From NCBI GenBank assembly GCA_026874595.1, contig CM049307.1, forward strand, positions 19,447,079 through 19,511,078: a DNA stretch of 64,000 bases, read 5' to 3'. This DNA comes from Sipunculus nudus (Eukaryota; Annelida; Sipuncula; Golfingiida; Sipunculidae). Under the pieces are notes generated by a model. The model was not told the DNA's origin, did no database searches, and saw only the letters and a program-made list of their open reading frames with translations. Positions 58,901 to 64,000 of the stretch are shown in pieces (positions within the stretch are counted from its first letter, which is position 1; the number at the start of each line of letters is the position of its first letter). The translations under genes were made by a program, and so were the position numbers.

Positions 58901-61538
58901 AAGCTTATATCTCGGGAACCGTTTGACCGATCAGGAAATAAAATTTATACAAATGTAGCCCTTTGATAGCTCTGTAACATACACAAAAAATGGTGGCGCC
59001 ACCTGTAACAATGTTTGCACAGCGTCTGTCTGTTAGTCTGCCGTGGCCTAAAATTACTCATTTCTCTGTAGTGGTTCGACATAACTGCCTAAAATTTTGC
59101 AGGTTAATACATCGTGGACAGCTTTCTTGATTTTATGACAGGTGGCGCCACCTACATTCTAGTTAACGCTGGACACATCCAAGCTCATATCTCAGGAACC
59201 ATTTGACTGATTGGGCCAAAATTGTGCATGTGTTTAGATCTCACATAGGTCTTTATCATACACAAAACTGGAGGGGTTACCTGCAAAGATTTTTGCACAG
59301 TGTTTGTCTGTTTGTCTGCCATGGGCAAAAATCGCTCATATACATGTAGTGGTTTGACTTTTCTGCCTAAGATTTTGCAGGTGTATACAACTTGGACAGC
59401 TTTCTGGATTTGTGGTAGGTGGCACAACCTACATACACATTTAGGCTGCAGACATCCATGCTAATATGCAACATACCTCACTCTATTTCCCCCTGCCACT
59501 CAATCCATGCCTCACTATCCGATTTTGGCAGATACATGTAGTCACTTGTTGGTTACCCGCATTCTAGTTTTAAAAGTTTACACATTTTTCTCTATTTTTG
59601 AGATATATAAATACAGACTAAATCTTGGCCTGTTGGTTAATCTGTTTGATGCTTCAGTTGAATGGGTATATACTACCATTCTGATGATAAAATTTCCTTT
59701 TGCGAATCTCTTCCCAGTCAGCTGAGCGTCATGACCCATGGGTCACTTGTTTTATCATGCATTCAGATTAAATTGTTTTCTGTGTAACTGTTATCATGAG
59801 AGGGCACTGGCAACTATGACAATTGTGTTATATGTTCAGCTGTCTGAATAAACTGTCAGCTATTATCAGAGATTTCTGATTCATACAGATGTTAATGTTG
59901 GAGCTGCAAATTCTGATTGATCTTCAAACAGTCTTTCATCAACTGACCTAATCAGCTTGGCATCATGACCATTTGGTCTCTTGTTTACTTTGGGTAATGT
60001 CAGTTATTCTTTATATTTTAGCGGAGATTCTGAAGGCTAACGATGATGTGAGTCGTGTGATGGGACAGTTCAGGAGGTTGGTGGAAGGTTCAACTGAGGA
60101 GGACAAAAGTGCTCCACCTCCCTTCAATAACAATGGTCAGTAATATTGTAGCATAATAAAAATGCCAAATGAAAACTAAAAATTATGTGGAAACAATGGG
60201 ACTACAACTCTTAACAGCATAAAAGAGAGATAATTGTTAACTCATGATTGAGCACTTAAGAGAGGTTACAAAGTTTTGAAAGTATTGATTCTAAAAACTA
60301 TCCGAAGTGCTGTCCATTCATCGGCCTATTTACCATCCTTTCATATATCAATTGTACACAAGAAAATTTGGAATGTTGTCCATGTGGGCAGGTTCTGTGT
60401 GATTCAGTTTGAGACAACACCAGCTACATGCTGGCACTGTTTTCTGTTTCAGTTGGTACTACTTCCCTCGTTGATTTAGACTCGCCACAGAAAGAATTGC
60501 GTATTGATGGTGGTGATTCCATGCTGGACAGTCAACTTGCTGCTCTTGGTAAGGCTGTGTAATTTAATAGAATCTGCTTTAATTTGTTTAGTATTTAATA
60601 TTGTAATATATAGAATTATAGAACTTAAAAATGTCTAATGATTGTTTTTTATTATAAATATGCTTAAAGGAAAGCAGGGATGCATCAGTTATGAACTGTA
60701 TGTGTTATTCATGTATAGTCTGTTTTACTAAGATATGGTAACAATGTCCATATTTTAATGGCAGGTCATACAGGTTTCACCATATTTTGAGTTCTTTTTG
60801 TTTAAACATCTTTTGACATCATTGAAAAAAGATACTTAAAAAGCATTAAAGCCTCCCTTGGGATTACTTTAATTGAACTGATACTAGATGCCACCGAACA
60901 GCAGTTGAGGGAATACCTTAACAATAATAACAGCTAGCATACTACCCATTCTAGCATTGGGACAGAACTTTGGGGTTTCTTTGTGCAGGGCAGGTTTTCC
61001 ATTGAATGAGCTCCCTGGACTAGTGTTTGATATATGGTTTTGTGAAAGCTCTGTCATGACATATTTTCAGATTTCCTAGGATTTATCGTAAAATATGAAC
61101 TATAACTATCCAGACCACAGTTGGCATTGTTCCCATCATTTCAAGAGCAAAATGGGCATTTCCATGACATGGCCACAGAGGAGTTTTGTGATGATGGCTG
61201 AGTGCCACCATCTTCAGTTGTAATATGTCATATATGTATAGGTTTGTTGTAGCCTATGACAGTTACAGATAGTGAAAGCTGTACCATGGTGCTGGTGCAG
61301 CACAGTCTAAGAATCTTAGTTTTGTATACTGTCAAAGACAATTATAAAGGAGATATTAAAAGTCTTATTATTTTACTTTCATCTCTCTTTCTCTCTCTCT
61401 TTGGGGAATATTTGATGATAACAGAATATCATATTTTCATCCACAGGCCTGAATGACAGGACAATTAGCTCAGGCTCTGACAGCCAACCAAACTCTGACA
61501 TTGCCATGTTGACACAAATACTAGGCCCAAACCAACAA
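32344..61538 (+). CDS. GGA: GGA-type Arf-binding clathrin adaptor (11 exons, 3' end beyond window)
   Basis: Monomeric trans-Golgi adaptor that links Arf-GTP, ubiquitin, clathrin and acidic-cluster dileucine cargo for sorting to endosomes and lysosomes. Eleven GT-AG exons join in one frame of 377 residues. The N-terminus MAEGEEESLESLL plus N resembles vertebrate GGA3. The VHS domain (about 5-150) holds WECINRF, PQIAVRLLAHKIQSPQE, GKFRFLNEMIKVISPK and AEAYDMLKKQGIVKEDP. A seven-proline linker (157-163) is followed by FEDDEKSK. The GAT domain (about 170-300) has LLARLLKSKHPEDLQAANRL with N193 at the Arf-contact position (N194 in human GGA1), VNNNVKLLGEML, and PNLFRLASDTDD followed by AEILKANDD. 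The hinge carries a clathrin-box-like LVDLD (320-324) and SMLDSQLAALGLND. The rest of the hinge and the GAE domain are missing and must lie past 64000. The introns are large and transposon-filled. Confidence 0.95.
32962..33246. mobile_element. Harbinger-like MITE, copy 2, right end cut
   Basis: The left end GGCCAAAAAAAATTAAAGG follows TAA (32959-32961). The interior aligns with 28595-28934. The right inverted repeat is present up to GTGCCTGAGAACCATACCTT, but its last bases are missing where the HINE-like element starts (33248). Confidence 0.8.
33248..33846 (+). mobile_element. HINE-like element copy 3, 5' part (split by DIRS)
   Basis: It starts AGCTCAGCTGAATATAAGTC with a GTCC-type microsatellite and aligns along its length with 52880-53515. 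The match stops at CTGTAAGCAC(TGTTG), exactly where the DIRS left repeat begins, and resumes at 41039. Confidence 0.85.
33847..33963 (+). repeat. DIRS left inverted terminal repeat
   Basis: Starts GTTTTATTACGTAAACATAA and ends GGGCCTATTATCG. It is the inverse of 40899-41038 with scattered mismatches. Its outer 48 bp (33847-33894) are perfectly complementary to 38339-38386 in the internal complementary region. Confidence 0.92.
34150..34915 (+). pseudogene. DIRS gag-like region, degraded
   Basis: GC-rich Ser/Pro/Arg-rich open frames (34197-34718 and 34550-34912) occupy the position of the first DIRS reading frame. No motif is diagnostic, and the frame breaks repeatedly. The assignment rests on position between the left repeat and the RT region. 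Confidence 0.5.
35630..36720 (+). pseudogene. DIRS reverse transcriptase region, frameshifted
   Basis: RT landmarks appear in order but in alternating frames. An EEAIPSLLNTGAI block with PPSTQGF is near 35740-35810, and a GRLIIDLKRL block near 35845-35880. A DLTDAY catalytic motif lies near 35973-35990. YQDDWLV, the YxDD box, is near 36182-36202, and FLDVTLDLRQG lies near 36217-36250. At least four frame changes and several stops separate them. The DDWL form and the following DLRQG are typical of DIRS rather than Gypsy elements. Confidence 0.85.
36721..36909 (+). pseudogene. DIRS RNase H region fragment
   Basis: The frame ending at TGA 36908-36910 contains VACINRQGGPRSPSL and ASHLPGVSNILADALS, the conserved C-terminal RNase H signature of DIRS polyproteins. 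It is in a different frame from the YQDDWLV segment. Confidence 0.85.
37410..38184 (+). pseudogene. DIRS tyrosine recombinase, frameshifted
   Basis: The segment has an N-terminal-like YRAALLSVLRLWS block (about 37428), an RRSELHAL block carrying the first catalytic Arg (about 37625), and a final frame with SAWLKASIISAYES, then HDIRALSTSLGHLSG, the His-x-x-Arg box of tyrosine recombinases. It ends at TGA 38182-38184. A poly-G run at 37860-37876 breaks the frame. The YR after RT/RNase H is the DIRS gene order and distinguishes it from integrase-bearing LTR elements. Confidence 0.85.
38339..40796 (+). repeat. DIRS internal complementary region, split by a nested element
   Basis: Positions 38339-38386 are perfectly complementary to the outer 48 bp of the left repeat. 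Positions 38387-38426 then match the complement of the outer end of the right repeat (CATTCCCTCCCTGTGAATGG...TTAGTAA), and the match resumes after the nested insert at 40770-40796 (CTGTTGTGAGCTTTTCTGTA). Joining the complements of both ends is the DIRS signature thought to template the circular replication intermediate. Confidence 0.9.
38427..40769. mobile_element. Nested Harbinger-like element, non-autonomous (2343 bp)
   Basis: Terminal inverted repeats of about 30 bp start GGCCAGACTTTTTTAATT at both ends. They are flanked by TAA (38424-38426 and 40770-40772), a TWA target duplication. The insert interrupts the DIRS internal complementary region, whose two halves rejoin cleanly when it is removed. 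The interior is AT-rich, with no transposase recognised. Its GGCC start and TAA target parallel the small MITEs at 28595 and 32962. Confidence 0.88.
40899..41038 (-). repeat. DIRS right inverted terminal repeat with extension
   Basis: Inverse of the left repeat from CGATAATAGGCCCAATAAGG outward. It carries about 25 extra outer bases (CCATTCACAGGGAGGGAATG and a short G run) that the left repeat lacks. Such an unequal right extension is known for DIRS-1, and the extension is represented in the internal complementary region. Confidence 0.9.
41550..42439 (+). mobile_element. Non-autonomous Helitron, complete copy
   Basis: It starts TCCGCCAAAATGAAGTTTTG after an A, and ends ATTCTAG before a T, as expected for Helitron insertion into A|T. 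A perfect 7-bp hairpin (GTAGTCG 42410-42416, CGACTAC 42422-42428) lies 7 bp before the terminal CTAG. The interior has repeated TGGTGGCACCA/GTGGGGCCACC-type words. No Rep/helicase is encoded. Related copies: 46050-46236 (3' end) and 58400-59567. Confidence 0.88.
42726..42868. repeat. Tandem duplication, 73-bp unit, two copies
   Basis: ACTCTGGATATATAATGATT... at 42726-42798 is repeated at 42799-42868 with nearly no change. A recent local duplication inside HINE-like copy 3. Confidence 0.9.
43374..43477. repeat. Long imperfect palindrome (about 44-bp arms, 16-bp spacer)
   Basis: The left arm AGTCCATCTCTGGACCC...CTAGATCTGTTGGAT (43374-43417) is mirrored by ATCCAACAGATCTAG...GGGTCCAGAGATGAACT (43434-43477). 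Weaker pairing extends outward. It lies in GGA intron 1 next to the HINE-like 3' end. Probably a foldback remnant. Confidence 0.85.
43870..44640. promoter_or_regulatory. Complex intronic segment (candidate regulatory DNA)
   Basis: Non-repetitive, GC-balanced sequence within otherwise AT-rich intron 1, with a perfect CRE-like GTGACGTCAG (about 44026) and a CCAAT box (AGCCAATCAGCG, about 44243). It could be an intronic enhancer or alternative promoter. No matching-phase exon is visible in it. Confidence 0.3.
45167..45327 (+). CDS. GGA: GGA coding exon 2
   Basis: Residues 14-67, first half of the VHS domain, with DEDWECINRF and PQIAVRLLAHKIQSPQE blocks nearly identical to vertebrate GGAs. Acceptor CATCACAG, donor ACT|GTAAGT, phase 0 end. 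Confidence 0.97.
45821..45919 (+). CDS. GGA: GGA coding exon 3
   Basis: Residues 68-100 (33 codons): TTEACVKNCGQRFHQEIGKF then FRFLNEMIKVISPK, the middle VHS helices. Acceptor AACTTCAG, donor AAG|GTAAGT. The exon length equals the equivalent vertebrate segment. Confidence 0.97.
46050..46236 (+). mobile_element. Helitron 3'-end fragment
   Basis: Shares the 3' end of the Helitron at 41550. It has the hairpin GTAGTCG-CTTAT-CGACTAC and terminal CTAG followed by T. The 5' part is absent. It lies in GGA intron 3. Confidence 0.8.
46237..47364. other. GGA intron 3 DNA
   Basis: AT-rich intronic sequence without a recognised gene or repeat. Confidence 0.4.
47365..47815 (-). mobile_element. Foldback tRNA-like SINE with 13-bp target duplication
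   Basis: A 13-bp direct repeat TGTCGAGAGGTAT (47365-47377 and 47803-47815) brackets the insertion. Inside, 99-bp arms (47374-47472 and 47671-47769) are about 97% inverse-identical around a 198-bp spacer. On the minus strand the left part contains a tRNA-like head with an A-box TAGCTCAGTGG (47510-47520) and a perfect B-box GGTTCGATTCC (47467-47477), the internal pol III promoter. The anticodon arm does not fold properly, so it is a tRNA-derived SINE, not a tRNA gene. The right arm has a second B-box-like GGTTTGATTCC on +, so the structure may be an inverted dimer. Confidence 0.8.
47884..48042 (+). CDS. GGA: GGA coding exon 4
   Basis: Residues 101-153: YLGNLTTDKVKKRCVEIMYS then AEAYDMLKKQGIVKEDP, the last VHS helices. 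Acceptor GTGTGCAG, donor CAG|GTAAGG, phase 0. Confidence 0.97.
48043..48947. other. GGA intron 4, 5' part
   Basis: AT-rich intronic sequence; nothing recognised. Confidence 0.4.
48948..50050 (+). mobile_element. HINE-like element copy 4
   Basis: It starts AGCTCAGCTGACTGAAAGTT. Three internal units follow, each with GGGCACAAATC, GGTCTCTGTTACCCATATCC-like, GCAGACTGGTGGTGCC and TTTTTGAGACC words. It ends with GTCAGCTGAGC (50014-50024) and ATGAACCATGAGTCACTTGT. The 5' and 3' AGCTCAGCTGAC/GTCAGCTGAGC words are subterminal inverted repeats. Confidence 0.8.
50051..50859. other. GGA intron 4 DNA
   Basis: AT-rich, with a poly-G run at 50556-50572. No gene recognised. Confidence 0.4.
50860..51480. 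promoter_or_regulatory. Complex intronic segment (candidate regulatory DNA)
   Basis: About 600 bp of unique, GC-balanced sequence in GGA intron 4 with clustered transcription-factor-like words: TTGTTTATT Fox-like (about 51333), AGATAACAG GATA-like (about 51170), CAATTAAAAT homeodomain-like (about 51250). There is no splice-bounded open frame of matching phase. A regulatory role is inference. Confidence 0.3.
51615..51680 (+). CDS. GGA: GGA coding exon 5
   Basis: Residues 154-175: TYQ, seven prolines, KNAVFEDDEKSK. This is the VHS-GAT linker; vertebrate GGAs have a similar Pro-rich run before FEDEEKSK. Acceptor TTACAG, donor AAG|GTATAC, phase 0. Confidence 0.95.
52196..52276 (+). CDS. GGA: GGA coding exon 6
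   Basis: Residues 176-202: LLARLLKSKHPEDLQAANRL then IKNMVKQ, the Arf-binding N-terminal GAT hook. N193 matches the Asn that contacts Arf-GTP in human GGA1. Acceptor TGTACAG, donor CAG|GTAAAC. Confidence 0.97.
52315..52879 (+). other. Intronic segment with TATA-like, coding-like and poly(A)-like features
   Basis: TATAAATAG (about 52555), a CRE-like TTACGTCATAG, and later an open stretch from about 52694 to TAA near 52842 with a polar, Ser/Lys/Gln-rich product (SVKVKKEQSNSKQR, then RQSVGGESSSSSTKTNG). Overlapping AATAAATAAAA follows directly. This could be a processed-gene fragment, a solo LTR-like piece, or chance. TTTTCGCG-type repeat words start it (52345-52400). Confidence 0.25.
52880..54773 (+). 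mobile_element. HINE-like element copy 5 (empty-site paralogue for the DIRS)
   Basis: Starts AACTCAGCTGACTATAAGTC, then a (GTCC)n tract (52935-52970), and ends GTCAGCTGAGC (54736-54746) plus GACCCATAGGTCCCTTGTT. It belongs to the same subfamily as copy 3 and lacks the DIRS, giving the pre-insertion sequence at 53488-53520. It also contains a poly-C run (53757-53773). Confidence 0.8.
54774..55568. other. GGA intron 6, 3' part
   Basis: AT-rich; includes a TTTGCGTGGTTTCAATTTCG-like dispersed repeat word near 54915-54945. No gene. Confidence 0.4.
55569..55706 (+). CDS. GGA: GGA coding exon 7
   Basis: Residues 203-248: DEQRMEKVSRRVSELEAVNN then NVKLLGEML, then a Ser-rich loop and AEKDLMK, matching the long GAT helices. 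Acceptor TTTTTAG, donor AAG|GTCAGA. Confidence 0.97.
55905..55945. repeat. (AC)n-(AT)n microsatellite beside an exon
   Basis: Compound dinucleotide tract ending only 11 bp before the exon 8 boundary. It occupies the place of a normal polypyrimidine tract, so its length could affect splicing. Confidence 0.9.
55957..56041 (+). CDS. GGA: GGA coding exon 8
   Basis: Residues 249-276 plus one base: ELFDNLEKRRPNLFRLASDT then DDKDNDGM. RLASDT is invariant in the GAT C-terminal helix. The acceptor is TTTGCAG with a weak pyrimidine tract; donor ATGG|GTGAGT, phase 1. Confidence 0.96.
56321..59751 (+). mobile_element. HINE-like element copy 6 with six ~338-bp tandem units
   Basis: The header AGCTCAGCTGACTGAAAGTC can fold with CTGAGCT 18 bp on, and is followed by a GTCY microsatellite (56367-56420). 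Six internal units have starts (GCACAAATCGTAAC-like) near 56430, 56767, 57102, 57440, 57779 and 58118, spaced 335-340 bp. Each contains GGTCTCTGTTACCCATATCC, CCCCCCAGAATA and GGTGGCGCCACCTGTATTTT-like words. It ends GTCAGCTGAGC (59717-59727), palindrome GACCCATGGGTC and ACTTGTT. A Helitron is inserted in the last unit. Confidence 0.85.
58400..59567 (+). mobile_element. Non-autonomous Helitron nested in HINE-like copy 6
   Basis: Starts TCCGCCAAAACAAAGTTTTG after A and ends ATTCTAG before T. It interrupts the host unit between CCACCTGTATTTTTGTA and TTTTAAAAGTTTACAC. Internal units of about 290 bp repeat GAACCGTTTGACCGATCAGG and GGTGGCGCCACCT. The 3' hairpin (GTAGTCA-CTTGT-TGGTTAC) has changed from the perfect stem of the copy at 41550, but can still pair throughout using two G-U pairs. 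Confidence 0.88.
60022..60135 (+). CDS. GGA: GGA coding exon 9
   Basis: Completes Ala277 and encodes residues to 314: EILKANDDVSRVMGQFRRLV then EG and an acidic/Ser/Pro start of the hinge. This is the last GAT helix (ubiquitin-binding side in vertebrate GGAs). Acceptor ATTTTAG, donor AATG|GTCAGT, phase 1. Confidence 0.96.
60453..60548 (+). CDS. GGA: GGA coding exon 10
   Basis: Residues 315-346 plus one base, hinge. SLVDLDSPQ contains LVDLD, fitting the clathrin-box pattern L-hydrophobic-x-hydrophobic-D/E. SMLDSQLAALG parallels the LLDDELMSLG segment of human GGA1. Acceptor GTTTCAG, donor CTTG|GTAAGG. Confidence 0.92.
60549..61446. other. GGA intron 10
   Basis: AT-rich; contains the dispersed repeat AAAATGGGCATTTCCATGAC at 61136-61212 also seen at 1285 and 31461. 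Confidence 0.45.
61447..61538 (+). CDS. GGA: GGA coding exon 11
   Basis: Completes Gly347 and encodes residues 348-377 of the hinge (LNDRTISSGSDSQPNSDIAM then LTQILGPNQQ). GLND follows AALG as in the GLSD of human GGA1. Acceptor CCACAG, donor CAA|GTAAGT, phase 0. The next exon was not found in the remaining 2.4 kb. Confidence 0.9.
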
Positions 61539-61828
61539 GTAAGTACAGGAATACTGTATGTTTCTATGGTTATGTTGTAAAGAATATCTAAATTATTTAC
61601 TTTGTTTGGAAAACCTGGTCAATGAACCTGACACATTTCATTGTTTTATCTCCCTCTGTTCATCTGCTTTTGGGAAATACTTTGCTAAGTGGGAAATTCA
61701 GTATGAAAATATACATTGCTTTTCATATTTGAGCCATGTAATAGATTAACAAAAATGATTAGACCAGATACCTGCCAGAATATTTGAAAATCTAGGTAAT
61801 TTGATATCTGAGAAATTGATTAGTTTTT

Positions 61829-62930
61829 AGCTCAGCTGACTTTCAGTCATGCTGGGCTATAGCGATGGGTCTTTGTCCGTCGTCCTTCCGTCTGTCCGTC
61901 CGTTAGCAGGGCACAAATCATAACCGTAGGGGCTAGGGCCATGAACCCTATGCAGTCTTAGAGATAATAAAAGATCTCCTTGCAAACCTGAAATTAGGTC
62001 ACTGCGACCTATATTCTCGAAGTTATGTGGTGTGTTTGCACCCCCCAGAAATAACTCTTTGAGACAAAATTTTCATCCCAAACCTTCAATCTTTCACATA
62101 CTACCAACAGGGGAAGAACCATAATTTTTTTTAGGTCAAAAGGTCAAAGGTCAAGGTCACAGGAGCCTTTTCTTTGAAAATTCTGTGGATGCATTTTAAG
62201 CCAACCCTTTCATCCCAATTCTTTGATCTTTCACTTATAGCTCACCTACTAAGTTGGAGAAGAATCCTATAGATTTTGAGGTCACAAGGTCAAAGGTCAG
62301 GGTCACAGGATCCACTTCTTTGAAAAGGTTGTGGACACATTTCAAGCTAGACTTTTCATTCCAAACCTTCCAGCACTGATATCGCTTCTCTGCCAACAGG
62401 GGAAAAGACCTGTTGATTTTGAGGTCAAAGGTCAAGTTCACAGCACCCACTTCTTGCGTGGAGTCATTTTCAGGCAAACTTTTCAATCTGTACCTTCCAT
62501 CTGTCATATATGGCTTACCTACCAATAAGGGAAGAAGCCTATTGATGTTGAGGTCAAAAAGTCAAAGGTCAAGGTCACAATATTTAATTGTTCTAAATGC
62601 TTGTGAGCATATTTCAAGTGTAACTGTTCAACCCAAACCTTCAGTCTTTCACATATGCCACATCTATGCATCACTCAGTTTGACTCAAACTTCATATTTA
62701 TGGGTCTTTTTGCTTGAATAAATAACTTATTGATTTTGGGGACAGCTGGTCAGCAGGTTAAAGGTTGCAGGTCAAAGTTATTCACCCATTGGTTGCCAAG
62801 TAATTACACCAGATTTAAGTGGTTAGTAGTTACCCATCATTTAGAAGGAATCCAGTTGATATATGGGCAAAAGGCCAAGGTCATAGGTCAGGGATGTTCA
62901 CAATTACTTATTTTATAGACCATCTCTATT
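61829..62930 (+). mobile_element. HINE-like element copy 7, different interior, 3' end unclear
   Basis: The header AGCTCAGCTGACTTTCAGTC with a GTCC-type tract (61873-61905) is shared with the other copies. The interior instead repeats AGGTCAAAGGTCAAGGTCAC units four to five times (62130, 62280, 62420, 62550, 62760), like 11220-11380. The usual GTCAGCTGAGC terminus is not found, so the end is approximate. Confidence 0.6.
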
Positions 62931-64000
62931 TTTCTTGTATATATATAACCATCCCACTCCAGCTGGTACATCTCCCTGTGTGGCTGTAATTGTGAGTGAC
63001 ACTGGTGACATATGACTCCCTTTTGTATCAGCCTATTAAGTGATAAGGCTCAGTGATAGGTACCTCGTTACTTCATAACAAAAACACTGTTGTCAGAATG
63101 CTTTAGCCAGGCATTAAGACTATGAGAGTATAGTATTAAGGTTTAGCTACTGGTTTATAAGATGATGGGAACATTTTGCAGTTTATTTTATGGAATCCTA
63201 GCAATAAACTTAGTTTCCTAGATATCTGAATATTTTAATATATATCACCACATATAAAAGCAAGTGTTTGTTCTCATAATATGTGGATGTGTACCTTGAT
63301 TTAGGATGGCTTTTTGTTTTATTTCAAGACTCTTAGTCATGCTTTCTGCATTTCTTTTCTTTCAGGTTTGGCAGTTTACCTACCCTGCTGATCCCATTGA
63401 AAAGCAGAGTGATAATAAAAAATATTGGACTTACACTTTTTACAATTGCATATCTATAAATCTGATATGAGGGCCTGGACATGCCTTTTGAATTATTTTG
63501 GGCATTCATTACTGGATAATTTGCCCCAAGTTTGGTCTCTTATTGGAGAATGTGGGATATCAAATGTCATACTTGTCAGAAATCCATTATGTCTGCCATT
63601 TAGCCACCTTAGAAATTCTTTCTTCAGTGCAGTTTCAGTAATTTTTCTTAAATGTTTGGTCTGATTTAGAGAATGTTTGTTGTCTGATTTCAGACTTGTC
63701 AGAAGTCCAATATGGCCACCAGGCAACCATCTTTTTATTCCTTTTGATCATATTATCTCAAGAACAGTTAAAGTGAATGCAGTTGGATGTATATTTATGT
63801 AATCTTGTAAAGGATTGGGTCAAATATTTCTGAATAAATATTACCATCATTTATAAAAGTGCAGTACAGTTGGCTTGTATTGAATAAAAATTCATACAGA
63901 AGCACCTGTTTCTAAATAATTCTTGCATGTATTTCCTTGATTTTTGCTATATATTTTTATCTTCTATTTGCCCTTTGTGGTGTTCCTTTTGAGACTGACA
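62931..64000. other. GGA intron 11 (continues past the edge)
   Basis: AT-rich intronic DNA. An acceptor-like CTTTCAG at 63360-63366 is followed by a short open stretch, but the peptide does not resemble a GGA hinge and it is not called as an exon. Confidence 0.4.

Noticed and set aside
63367-63470. Twelfth GGA exon
   Set aside because: It follows a CTTTCAG acceptor-like site, but the translation does not resemble a GGA hinge or GAE domain and has no clear donor.
1-64000. CRISPR array, bacterial operons or rRNA
   Set aside because: No spacer-separated identical repeats, no Shine-Dalgarno-led gene clusters, and no rRNA-like sequence were seen. The window is eukaryotic.

Overview
This window is eukaryotic. 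It has split genes with GT-AG introns, long AT-rich intergenic DNA, many (TA)n and poly-C tracts, and dense nested transposon remnants. The repeat content (AGCTCAGCTGAC-type elements with GTCC/GTCY microsatellites, ATCCGCC...CTAG Helitrons, DIRS) together with lophotrochozoan-like gene versions suggests a marine mollusc, most likely a bivalve and perhaps a scallop. The species call is inference only.

Two genes can be named. (1) An intronless ATOH8/net-type bHLH transcription factor lies on + at 6773-7639 (288 aa) and looks complete. (2) A GGA-type Arf-binding clathrin adaptor lies on +. Its first coding exon is at 32344-32383 and ten further exons run to 61538. The spliced frame stays open for 377 residues (VHS domain, GAT domain, start of hinge). 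The C-terminal hinge and GAE domain must lie beyond the right edge. A possible 3'-terminal exon of an unrecognised + strand gene sits at 3316-3533.

Layout. 1-6400: AT-rich DNA, microsatellites, small MITE-like elements and the candidate terminal exon. 6400-7640: GC-rich ATOH8 promoter and gene. 7640-32300: a gene desert with four complex GC-rich unique islands (three listed as possible regulatory DNA), a 412-bp hAT-like element with a perfect 8-bp target duplication, an inverted Helentron/HINE-like element, a 3-kb 51-bp minisatellite (24548-27561), and Harbinger-like MITEs. 32300-64000: GGA, whose introns are filled with mobile elements. Intron 1 (12.8 kb) holds a HINE-like element split by a 7.2-kb DIRS-type tyrosine-recombinase retrotransposon. 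The DIRS has unequal inverted terminal repeats and an internal complementary region that is itself split by a 2.34-kb Harbinger-like element. Later introns hold Helitrons, a tRNA-like foldback SINE and a tandemly repeated HINE-like array.

The two named genes act in different processes (developmental transcription; trans-Golgi-to-endosome sorting), and nothing in the sequence links them functionally. The most informative structures are the nested DIRS/Harbinger/HINE stack, for which the window supplies its own 'empty site' paralogue, and the GGA start region, where a near-TISU initiation context sits just downstream of an M-box/CLEAR-like E-box.
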